Positions 1-12,200 of a DNA stretch of 27,658 bases are shown in pieces. The notes below the pieces were generated by a model. That model was given only the letters and a program-made list of their open reading frames with translations, did not search any database and was not told the DNA's origin. Where the stretch lies: the NCBI GenBank assembly GCA_036940085.1, contig JALLBK010000065.1:1-27658 (forward strand), in the 5' to 3' direction. Within the stretch, counting starts at the first letter, position 1. The number at the start of each line of letters is the position of its first letter. The stretch comes from Discostella pseudostelligera (taxonomy: Eukaryota; Bacillariophyta; Thalassiosirophyceae; Thalassiosirales; Thalassiosiraceae). The position numbers were made by a program, and so were the translations under genes.

Positions 1-215
1 GAGCTTCCCATCACTGTAAGGCCAGTAGTCATGACGATGGACCACGTGCATTTGTGTCAAGTCAGCATTGCGCCAATGATGGAGGAGGAGGTAATGGAGA
101 CACTGTGATGCAACCTTTCATGTCCATCGGACTAGTAGGAGGAGGTGGTGGTGGTGGTGGTGGAGGAGGAGATCTCATGGAGAACGACTTGAATCAATGG
201 TCGACTCTGTTTATC
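1..215 (+). other. 5' leader or upstream coding part of exon 1
   Basis: The frame that reaches the ATG at 216 is open back to the first base of the window, with further in-frame ATGs at 108, 120 and 177. Translation could therefore start earlier (from 108 it adds 36 residues), or exons could exist left of the window. The encoded stretch is Gly-rich and unlike a signal peptide, so I prefer 216 as the start. No TATA-like or other promoter element was recognised. Confidence 0.45.
138..170 (+). repeat. GGN trinucleotide repeat (11 units)
   Basis: Eleven consecutive GGA/GGT triplets. In the frame of the ATG at 216 they read as 11 glycines. In the other two frames they would read as Glu/Val or Arg/Trp runs. 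It is a simple-sequence repeat in the leader or N-terminal coding part and is likely to vary in length between alleles. Confidence 0.9.
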
Positions 216-218
216 ATG
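216..218 (+). CDS. Exon 1 (preferred): start codon only, at the splice donor
   Basis: ATG is followed immediately by the strong donor GTATGT at 219. Splicing to the acceptor AG at 381-382 joins ATG to CGT GTG CGA CAA and creates a short basic plus hydrophobic signal-peptide-like N-terminus. Exon 2 cannot supply its own start: a stop lies in frame at 302-304 and no ATG occurs in that frame between it and the first residues of exon 2. An upstream exon is therefore required. Intron 1 (164 bp) is the longest in the gene, as is common for 5' introns. The alternative is a start at 108, 120 or 177 in the same exon. Confidence 0.6.
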
Positions 219-3200
219 GTATGTTTCGAACGATGTCCCTGTCTCTCTTGCACATTCCTGTTTACATTCTCATGTTCTCACCTTCACATCGGACGTATAC
301 TTAGTTCGTTCTCCTGACAGTTGCACTATTCGTAAAGAATACGCAGCTTTCCTTACCTACACCCACATTTCCATGTCGTAAGCGTGTGCGACAACTTCTC
401 CACCTAACTCTCTTGGCCACACCCGTTCTTGGAGGGGGTAGTTGCGACGAGCTCCCTCTTGAGTTTTCAGATCTTTTTCTGTCTGCACTTGATGCAATCG
501 AAACAAGAGTCAGCGACGAAGTGGACGCTGTCTTTGATGAAATCGGCCTTGGACCACTTGGGGACTCTCTATTGGTTCGTGATATTTATAACTTCAAATC
601 TGGGTTGATTGAGAACCTTTTTGGTACAAAAGAAGAGCGGACTTCATGGATCAATGGCACAACTGGTAGTGGCATCGACATTTACGAAGCATTGAACGCA
701 AACATTACCAACGTGGTAGGTTATGAGAGCTTCAATGTGTCTTGTCTCATTTCCGATACAGACAACGATGCAGTAAATGACAAGTATGTGATGGATTTAA
801 CCGTGCGCGGCTCGATTCCGTCGGTGGATTCGCTTTTGCCAAAAGCAACGCTCCTCCCTCAACCCTTTCCCTCGTTCGGCTTGGTTATATCCGCTATGGA
901 TGGGGATTATGAATTCAAACTTCCACTCACCCTCTACCGTGGTCTCAACAAGCTCTTCCAATTGGGTGAAACCCAAGCTACATTAGCTCTTGATTTTACT
1001 GCTGCGATATCGGAGAGTCTTCCTATTTTATCGAATGCAAACATTACGTTCAGTGGAGCGTTTGATTTCGGCGCCTTGCTCTCCTATTCCTCAATCCACG
1101 GGCCTACTTCTTCTGGATCCTTCAGTACAAACTTGAGTGCCGTGGTAGGAGATAGCTATGTCGGTGTTCGAGCGCATGATGTTAATATATTTGACAGCAA
1201 CCCACGTAAGTCATTTGAATCAATACCAAGTTATGCTGCTTTACTTTGAACCAGTTGTGCTCACTTGTTTAGTCTTCAGTCTCCGTGAAATTTGACTTCG
1301 ACATGTGCAACTTCAAAGCCGACCTTATTAACTCCGTTGAATCGTTTGACATTGGTGATGAACTTGGTCACATTGTCGACCGGTATATCACACCTAAAAT
1401 CAATGGAACAATATTTGATGACGATTCGGCTTTTGTCGATGAAATCAAGTCCTTTGTCTTAAATTATGCTCGAACGCAAGCAAATGTAACCAAGACGAGC
1501 ATCGCAGATGTGATTAGAGGATTTTCTTGCAGCCGTCGACTCGATGTGATGGATATCGGATATGATGGGTCACAACGGTTGCTGCTGCTGGATGAAACCT
1601 TCAATTCTCTTGTTGCACAAATCGTAGATTTCGCTGGCGTGGAGTCTGCCACTGCTGGGTTTGATCTAGGGCGAATGGAAGTTGGTGTCGATGTTGATCT
1701 TCGTTTGGAGAACATTTTTAATGCCTCATTCTTTCAAAGCGCACTCAACAAAGTATTCGACAAAGTGGCGCCTGTCCAGGCAGTTTTTGGAGCCGCAGGT
1801 GAAGTCGCAGCTGTGGAAAATCTCTTCGATGAGCTGGAAGTCACAGCAGCATTTTGGCTTTCATTTAGTGCAGGTGTCAAAGTCAATGGCTCTGTCACGG
1901 ATTTCTTCGACTCTTTCGATTCGGATGTTACGCTTGACACAACAGGCTTTTTACGTATTGCCAATCTTGGGACTTCGGTGTACGCAGAAGCAGACAACTT
2001 GAACTTTGAACTCTTTCCTGATATCGTCAACATCACGGACGCTTCGACGGACTTCATGATAGGTGTGGAGCTCTGGGAACCTTACGAATTTATTTTGGGT
2101 AGCACTGCCATCGGGTTCAATGAAATTGTTCGAGGTCGTCTTCGTTTTGATCCTCGCGGGAGCTTGAAGGCGTCATTTCCATTCCTTATTACCACTGGCA
2201 ATGTCAGCCAGAACCTTCAATTTTTATTCGACGACAATGATCTGTTTGATGAGGAGGATGTGTCAGTGACTGTGAATTACAATGCTTGCCGATTCCTTGA
2301 AGTATTTAAGCAAATTCTTGGTAAACTCGGTGCCTTCAACCTTTCGCCCGAAAACATCTTGGGGCCAACTTCACTGAGTGGGATTGAAGTGAACTCTCTT
2401 GATGCCCTTTTCCCCGATTTAGGGGGATTTTTGACTGGAGTTTTGGAGGGTGAGTAAACTGCCTCTTGGTCTCATCTTTTTGCTGTTTTAATCCCCTACT
2501 CAAGGCACACATCATCCCTATCACTCTATATGTAGCCAAAAATGAACTCTTCCATCTTTGCGCCGAGATTGAGGTCACCGGCGAGGATCCGCCAACTCTC
2601 AATGACGTAGTTTCTATGCTTTTCGAAGACATTACAAGTCTATCAGGGTCAAGTTCAAAGGACTACTTGCGCGATTCCACACGTCGCTCACTAGTCGTAG
2701 CAAATAAAAGGCCCAAGTATACTTATCATCGAGCATTACGCGCCCGTCATCTACGCCACAATCGGTTCATCCGTCCTCGACCCCTGGCAAACCAGCGAAG
2801 ATTAGATACCAGTGACGCAAACAGCGATCTGACGATGGATGACATTTCTGTCACTGGAGGCTACAACGGAGCAGAGCTTTTTGTCAAACTTCAAGTGGAC
2901 GTATCCAAGGTGTTTGCCGATTCAATTGATGAGCTGGTTAGGAAGCCATTTGACCTCCTCAAGAACGTCGACTTCATGAAAAATATGTTCCCTTCTATTG
3001 GCACGAACGGGAGCGATCCGGCAATTGATTCCACTGTCTCGTTTTCCGCCGGAGCTCACGCCAGCATCCGAGGTAAGTTATTTTTAATATTGTGTCGCAT
3101 TCGCAGCATATTCAACTTTGGCTCACGATCAAATCTGTTTCAATTGACATAGTTGGGTTTGATATAACTCCAGTTCAAGTGTACAATATTCTCTTTTCCG

Positions 3201-6200
3201 GCCAACGTATGAACTCCTCATTCATTCTCGACAACACATTCATCCAGTTTGAGGACATATCGGCAAAGTTAGCATTGTCAGCAAGTGTGTCAGGTAGCTT
3301 AAATCTTGCAGGAGTAGCAACTCTAGATTTAGTGAATGGAACTGTTGAACTGGCGTTAGGCATGGGCATGGACAGAGTTAGCGATAAGATCTACTTTTCT
3401 GAACTGAAGAGTGTAAGCATGTCTCTTCGTGATGATGCAAGTTGGCTGAAAATAGGAGTCATTGACGTGGCCTTGCCAATCAACTTTGACCTTGGTGATG
3501 TCGGAATTGGCTTAGGCGACGTTCTCGGTGCGATCCCAAATCTTCCATTGATAATATCCATCCGTGATGATGACTTGTTTAGTCCCGAGCTCCCTTCGGT
3601 CGGAATGGATTTGGATTTAATGTAAGTACCTCGCAATTCACAATTTGTTTGCACGGGATGCAGGTACCTTTCTAACACTATCTCGCTTTGCATAGCCAAT
3701 TAATTTCGGGCAACCCTATTGATGACCTTTTTGACAATATTACACAGGCCCTGAGTGATATTGCATCTGACGCCCCGCAATTCAGCGTTGGGCCATTCGA
3801 TGATGTCGACTCGATCCTCGATAAGTTTGGGATTAATTTTGGGTTTGCATCTTCGCTAATAACGGAGTTTAGGAAGTACTCCGATTTGTTCACTGCCGAC
3901 ATTCTCTCGATGGAGCAAGAACGAGCTGAATTGATAAGCCTTAGGCCGAGATCGTTTGCAAAATACCCTGCACTCCTTCAACTTGGCAGCAAGAAAGCTT
4001 CAATTGCGTATTGTTCCGAATTGAAAGGCCTGTTGTGGGACAAGTTGGTTGCAAAGTTTCCCGACTCGATGTATGATGGCGTCCGAATTCCGGGGCTTGC
4101 TCTTGGGCAGACTTTTCTTCAAAAGTACGCTGAACGAGGAGTGTTCCCTGTGGAAGATTACCTACCACATATTGCTATTGCATTCGGAGAGAGCAGGTCT
4201 TTTCAGGACAACTCAGCTCTTGCTTTTACACTAGATGAGATATTGACCCCTGGCTACGGTGTTGATGTTACATTGAACATCCTTGATGTTCTCAAGGCGA
4301 CGCCGTCACTATCAAGCAATTTTTCTCGTTTCAGCGGGGTATCAGGTTTCACAAACATCACCATGGACCCTATCACCTATGAAATGTTCCTAGTTGAGAA
4401 TTACCTGTTAGACATACAAGTTGCATATGACATTGCACCGTCGGTTGAATTTGCAGCACCAAAATTTGGACTGGCAGACCTCAAGGAGCTTTTGTCACCA
4501 AGGTTCCCGTCAGTGCGAGCATTTGCTGACATGGTAAAGTCTAAGATTGTCAAAGAAATTGGCGAAGTTCTGAATGGTAGGTTCAGTACTCCAGTTGACC
4601 TTCCCGGATTCGACTCGTTCAAGCTCGGAGGAAATGACTCAGACACCCACGACCTTAGCTGGCCTAGCGGTAGCACTAGGGCGTTCACGCCAAAGATTAG
4701 CATAGACAATATTCAGGGTGTTTCATTTGATCTTGATGTCGGTGAATCTGAATCAGGATCGTTGAGTTTGGATGTGAGGCTTGAGTTTGATTTCGTCGGT
4801 GTAAATCCTGCTCAAACTCTTCTTGACATTAGTATGGGGATCGGCAACAAGCTAAATGGCTTAAGCAGTGATTTTGAAGGGCTCACCACATCATTGCGGA
4901 GTAACTTCGACGACGCGGCTGATTTACTTTCAGCCATTGCCAATTCGGACCGAATCGAACTTTTGCTGGATGCAAAAATAGTCTTGGCTGTCAGCCTATC
5001 CCTGTCTTCATTTGATGTCAGCGCCACATTGGAGGCATTCGACACTTCGTTGATTGCGTCTATTGGTAAGCACATAGTACTCTGCGACGATGAACTCTCT
5101 ACATGATGTGTAATATCTAACTCTCTCCGTCACGTCCCTCTCAAATGATATCATGCCGGTCTACCAGTGAATAAATTCAGCATACAACTCGGTGAAAAAA
5201 CGTTGACAATCGATCCTTCTATCCAACTTTCCCTCGATGCAGTTAACAATCGCGTCCCAATTGATCTCAAAAACAATATCAGTGATATTGCTGCGTTTGA
5301 CTTTGCCGGTACATTCCATGCAGCGGTCAATGTTGGGGTCGAAGGCATCCCTGTTGAATTGTACATCTCAGCTTCTTCTGATAACATTGTTATGGCGTCT
5401 AGTATTGACTTCGAGATAGGGGTAGATATTGATTTGTTTCCGATTAAGGACACTCTGATAGGTCTACTAGAGGAATTGAAAGTCATCAGTTACCCAAGAT
5501 CCGTCCAGCAGAGTGCTTCGTTTTTGCCGAGACTTGATATGAGCTGCGTGAGCAAGTCTGGAATTGCATACCTTGGAGGAATTGTCGAGCCAGTGACGTT
5601 CACATCTATCTCAACCGTATCTGACTGGCCTAGTCTTTCTCCTTCAGTCCAGCCCTCACTTTTTCCATCACCATCACCAGACGACACACACATAAAGTAT
5701 CCCATATCCGGATTCCTGAACGCGATTGCTGATGGATGCTCGTCGAACGAACTGAGGCTATCAGGAGGATACAACTCTACCTCAGAAGAACTCGGTACGC
5801 ATTGCAATTGTTTATCTTAGCATACTCAACCTCTCACTAACTAATCATGTGGCCATACTCACATAATGACTTTCAGCTATTAATGTTGCTATTGAACTTT
5901 CGGCTAGTCGAGATCTTCAAGCAGCACTCAAGAGTCTTGCAACTCTCTTAGGAGGAAGTTTGTTTCTCGATGCAGCTTTCTTCAATGATCTATCAAATAC
6001 GACAGAGTTGGGAGGATCAGTCCTAGTAGATCTGACTGCGGGGGCAAAGATTTCGCAGTCGTCGATATCGAATGGGGGTGATTATGGATCTGTTGATGTA
6101 TTTCTCCGCGTCAACAATTTCATTGCTACGGCTGGTTTACGTGCGTCCTCTCTCAACTTAGACTTTCCGCTAAGTTTACCAACTGGAGGGCTGTCAACAG

Positions 6201-9200
6201 TCGAGGCGTTGATTCTTGAATTGGAAGATGGCTCGTTCAACATGGATGTATACCTCAACCTCACGACGCCAACTAACATCACTGAACTATTTGAGGGTGG
6301 GGGATTATCTAATTTTGAATATGGGGGCAGCTTGGATGTCGTATTTCCTGTGAAGCTCACTATCGAACCAGATTCACTTGAACTTGGGTTTACTCTCACG
6401 ATGACCGACGATGACATCTTCACACAGCCCCTTCCAGTAATTACGTATGAGCTTGATATTTGTCCTCTCGTGGATTCGTTGAAAGATGCTATCACAGGCC
6501 TCTCAGGGAACATTTTGGATGTTATATCCAATGCAGCCAGCAACATTTCGCCAGCGGGCTTGTATATTGACCACGATCAATTGACAAAGCCTCTAATGAC
6601 CTACGTCAACAAGACATTGATCAACTTTACTGATAATTTCGTCGACGAGCTGGAACTCATTGATTGTGCTACTGATCGACGCTTTCTTCAGGAGACGAAT
6701 TCTTCTTTGAGAAATATCATGGACGCTGCTATCGACAATCTCAATAACATTCTCAACAGCTCTGGAATCACCATCAACGCAATCGTTCAGCCGTACTTTG
6801 ACAGCACTAACTTTGCTGTTGGTATTGACACTGAGTTCTCTGTAGTCTTTGAGCTGGTAAGACATCTTGTGCCACGACCCATTTCTTCTCCATGAACTCT
6901 CAATTGACAAGTTATATCCTTTTTTTGTCAATGCAGGATGCCTTCGAAATCATTGATCTTGTTGGTGATTTCTTTGATAGAATCGCGGACGAAGACAGTT
7001 TGAGCAGTTCGTTTCTAGGATTGGGCAATTCTTCGGTGGCCAGCTTTGAAGCTGATATTGATTTGGATAGATTGGCAAACAATACCTATCTCGCTGCAAA
7101 TTTCGATGCCATGTTCCGCCTCGGAGTTTCGTTAAAGGTACATATTTTGACCTTGCACTGCATTCGAAACTGTTTTCTGTCTAATAACTCTCCGTTTCTT
7201 TGCTATTTTAAGAATCCGATGGAGGACAGTATTGGTAGTATGGTCAGCCTAGGTATACCAACGTGGGGGGCTAGTACATTGATCCTCATCGATCCAATTT
7301 CATTAGCCATAAGTTACGGCGATCATTCCGTAGGAGTACGAGATTCTTCACTGGCCGTGAGCATAGAAATGCGAAGCCAAGGAGAATATTCTAGTACAGT
7401 TAGTGGACTTTCGGAAACGTCAACGTCACCGCTTATTCCAATCATATCCATTCCAGTTCATGCAGAAGTCATTTTCGACGTGCATGTGTCGGATTTTTCT
7501 ATTTCACCCATGTTGGCTATATCCAGCGAGAATGCGATCGATGATATTACCGTTGATTTCGATGTAGGGTTGGATACTTTCATCGAGAGCTTTGATTTGG
7601 GAGATATTTTTTCCAACATAACGAGTCTCCTGACCGAACTTGCTGACTACGGACCGAATTTTAGTGTGGGAGATGCTCCTACCGCACTCGTTGGCCTATT
7701 TGGTGTTGTGAAGGAGGCCAAAGAATTCGAATCTGCTTTGCAGGAATTCACTGAAATTGTAAAGGATGGTGAGTTTTATTTCCATTTATCACTACTTGAC
7801 ATCACTAGGTAATTGTTCGATTCTCAACTGTTTACATTATCAACTCCCAGTTCGAGATTTGATACCATCCACACTTCGGCCCGTAGTACGATATGGTGAT
7901 TTTCTTTCAAAAGATGGTTGCTTCAATCCATCACCGTCCTTCAATGAGTACGCATTAAGCCTGCTGAAGAACGACGCATTATCACCAGACGAGTTTGACG
8001 CATGTGATTACATTCCGCAACTTCAAGACGTATTGAACTATACATCCAACTCCACTGACGCTGCTACTCTCTTTGTTGATCTGGTCGTTGTGCCCAACGA
8101 TTTACGCAACCGCCTTCAGAATTTATTTGGCAATGGAACAGATTTTAGTGGGGAGTTCTTGCTGGATAGATTTGGTGAACTCTCCGTGAGTGTACCACGT
8201 TTGGCTTTGCCATACCTAGTATTTAACCGCGTTGCTAACACCGCATCATCACATTTCTCCATACTGCAGGCTCAAAGGTTAATAAGATTCATTGAAAAAT
8301 ATTTTGAATCCCAGCCAACTAGTTCAGGCAGAAGAAAGTTGGCAGGCCAGCACACGACAGAGAGCGTAAAAAGAGGAAGCATCATTCAGAAAGTGAGGAA
8401 CGCCATATCCCCTCGTGACACTCGCAGAAGTCTTCAAGAATCAAGCGGCGACCCGATTATATCTTTTGCTTTGAACACGTTCTTGGACTTAACTCTCGAC
8501 TTCAACTTTGGTGCCGGCAACAAAGAGATACTCTTCGGTCTCCATTTTGATTTCGATTCAGGAGACGAAGCTGAGGGCAGCATTCAGGATATGCTGAATT
8601 CATTCCTACAGGACACTGTCGCCGACCAAGGCGGGGACAGTTTGGGTGGATTCGACTTTGCAGAGACTGCGTCGAGTTTAGCGTCAGACTTGATCAATAG
8701 CCTTGTGATAGGCGTTCATATTGATGTTGACGTTCGATTTGGACTCGATCTGAACAACCTTTTTAACGAAACATCAGAATCCCACCTCCCGGTTCCCTTT
8801 CTCAAGCTGTACAGGTTCGATGTGGAGGGAATGATAGGTGTCGACGAGTGGAGTACAGTGCTTGAAATTCAGCAGTTTGATCTAGCCATTACTGAAGCCA
8901 GAGCTATTGTCGGCATAGAGGCTGGTATTACCACTGAGACACCTTTTTTGATCGAATCAGCTCAAGATTTCCTGTCCCTAATATATCCCTCAGATGCTGC
9001 TGGGATTGGATTGAACGCATCGTTGGATGTAAGCATGCCAGTCTTTATTACTTTCAACGGCCTAGGATTCGGGGCTACGATTCAGTATGTAGACGACAAC
9101 ATCCTTGACGACGACAGGCCAACACCAATATTCCAACAAGATGTTATGATTAGCATTGAGTTGATTCGAAACGCTACGAACGAACTGAAAAGCAAAACTG

Positions 9201-12200
9201 CTTCCTTTGGAGACTACGAGCCGCTTCAGAAAAAGCTTCCATTGCTTCAGGTGTCAGTGAATGAATTAATTGCTGGCCAAGATCGGACGCTCGCTGACTT
9301 GTTCGACCTAACCGATTTTGCAAATAATCTCGTCGGAACCGAATCCGCGACAGAAATGCCCTCGACTTCTCCTACAACTACATTCTTTCCATCACAGCAT
9401 CCGTCGTCATCCCCATCATTTTCGCCGTCAACAACTGCTCAACCTTCGCTTTCTATTCAACCATCATCTGCTCCATCAGGGACAAGCATTCCATCACAAC
9501 ATCCAAATTCAGCCCCAACATCAATACCGTCTGTCTTTACTAATCAACCAAGCCTCGAGTCCAATGATGAATACATCCTATTGACACAGCTCATCAGCAA
9601 GATGAGGGCAGCATTTCAAGGTCTAGTAAAGCCAAACACCGCGTTGAATACTGTACCATCAGTTCCTGATGTGAACCAGTTCATTGTCACTCGCCCAAGT
9701 GGGGCAATTTGCGAAGGAAGTGATCGTGCGATCTCAATCGATATTTCCCGAAATGGCCTTTCGTCATTAAATCTGACTATATGCGCCTTGTTAGAATTTG
9801 AACTGAGCGGCAGCTATGATGCGACGGGCCTTCTCAGTGCTGTGGAGGATAACTTTGACGTAGACTTATCGGGCTCTTTCCAGCTAAAGGGATCGCTCAT
9901 GCTTGGAGCCAAGCTTTTGGTAAAGAAAAATACCGATGGGAAAATCAGTGTAGACATTGAGTTCGATCCCATATCCACAGAGCTTTCTGTCTTGGGCGAC
10001 CTGGATGCCACAGTGTCGTTAGGGATGGTTGAGGCTGCAGGAGAGGGGCAGGTGAATTTTTATGGGAAAGCGGAACTCGAGTATTGCCCAAGCTGCAATG
10101 GGACGCATCCACGCACCTTTCAACGAGTGAGCAATATTTCGTCATTCTACTTCGACCGGTTGTTCGGGTTCAATCTCGATTCCTCAATTTCATTAAGTGC
10201 GGAAGTCCCTGGAGTTGAAATAGACACTGGCCTTGCGCTCAGCATTCGCGATGACGATGTCTTCGATGACAATCCACCAGTCATTACACCGCCTGACTTT
10301 CAAGCTCTTCGTGATTTACTCAAGTTTTCGCCCAAAAATGCTCTGGTGATGTTACGTTTGATCGATGGTGAGTGCAATGGATCATACTCTGGTTAATGTG
10401 GACCGATCATTGACTTACTTTTTACCTTCAATTCGCTGTACTATTCATGGTTGATAGCACTCCTGGTAGAAGCTATGCGGAACAAAGCATTTGAAGCAAA
10501 TATTCCTTTGATGAACACTTCACTGAAAGACATCCTCCAGGTTGCAAAATTCTTTAGTAATAATCTCTTTGAATTCTTTGTGAGTAATGTAAACCTGAAT
10601 TTGAATGATAATACAATCATTGTCGGATGCATGTGTTTGGATTCATATTATATTCATTTATTTGTTTTCGTTGCGCAGGTCAAAGTAGAAGATTGGGACG
10701 ATCGTGCCATTAAAAGCCTCAAAATCCAGTCAACAGATAATTTCACGACGATCGTGAACAGCACGGTTGCGAAGACGTTTGAGTTATATGTCTTCTACGA
10801 CGACTTGAGTGTCAATCCAATTGCTGGCAATGCGGATGTGCTTCGTCAACAAGCACGAAATGATGGCAACTCACTATGTAGCATAACCTTCCCCGTCCCT
10901 TACGGCCCAGGATGGAACGAATCTGTCAGGAACGGAGTTAGAGCCGTTGATGATGACAGTACCTGCAGTGTTACTATGTGTCTGACCAGTCAATGTCAAG
11001 CCAAACTTGACAGCTCAAAAAAAGTGATATTGGAATATCATAATTGTGACTGTGACATCGTAATCGAGAACGATGGCAACAAGTTCTCTTTGTACACTGT
11101 CTCTTATCCCGATGCCTACGATGCAATCCCAAACAACATCACATTAATGGGGATATTCGAGAAACCCTCCAATGATGGAGTTCTGGGTGGACCAAGCGAA
11201 TACTTTGGCATTCCAATCAACTCTCCTGTGCATCCGAGCATCGTTCCGCGGTTCAAGACCCTTCAAGACCTCGCTGATCGTATGGGCAAAGTGCTGACTG
11301 CCGTAACTACCATCGACACAGCAGTCTCCATAAAATACTCGGAAGGTGCCGCTGGCGAGCCGGGTTCACTTCTCTTTGGAATCGCATTCGAAGGAAACAT
11401 GCAGACTCCGCCAGGAGGCATATCATTTGATTCCACTGTACAGCTAGGAGATCTTGCCAGTGTCAAGGTTCAAGATGCTTCCTTTGATTTTATAGGTCAA
11501 ATAAGTGTCTCGAATGAATTTGGGATAGTGTTTAGTCCAGATGAGTCCAGTAGCCTGAAATTGGTTGGTGTTCGACAAAATGAAACTTCTTGTAACACAA
11601 CTGCATTCAATGCCACCATCATTTATGAGAAGAACAACTCGAAAGGCAATGAAACAATTACCATTACTCCAGCGTGTGATATTGATGGCAAACTGGGCAG
11701 TTTGGTGCAAGCATTTTCAAGCAATTCAAGACTAAATAGTGATGTGAATGTCAGTTCTATTGGGTCGTCTGGAACATTTGCTGTGGCGTTTGATCCACAA
11801 TATAGCTATGTTCAGATAGTAGTGGATATCGGGGACAATGGTACTCTCAAAAGATTTGGAATAGTCAACGGAGAATTCGAGAAGAAAGCTGCCTTCCAGT
11901 TTGCGAGTGGACTCTTCGACATTACAGCCGGTTTTGAATTGAATGGTGGTGCGGAAATTACAGCAAATGTTGCAGACGTGCTGGAAGCAACTGCTGTAGT
12001 TGATGCATCTTTCTTTGGTCAAGTCCAATTCTCAGCTGGAAAGCAGGGACAATTGATACCTTTTGACGATTGGCTAGCAAAGCTCATTGACATGAAAGAC
12101 CCATTGTCCGAAGACTACGACCCAGACTTTGCTGTCGCTGTATTAACGTTTGATGGAACTATCGCAGGAACGGTAACTGTTGACGCACTAGGGATCAGCA

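Noticed and set aside
54..317. 87-codon ORF with Gly run as an independent small gene
   Set aside because: It has a GTG start, its 3' part runs through a strong donor (GTATGT at 219), and the joined reading to exon 2 explains the sequence better.
7138..7212. Treating this stretch as coding because it has no stop
   Set aside because: It has GT..AG ends of typical length, a pyrimidine-rich 3' end and a translation unlike the neighbouring acidic beta modules. Intron is more likely, although retention is listed as a finding.
9318..9584. Plus-strand His/Gln-rich ORF
   Set aside because: It is a shifted-frame shadow of the Pro-Ser linker in exon 11. CCA/TCA repeats read out of frame give His/Gln/Leu runs.
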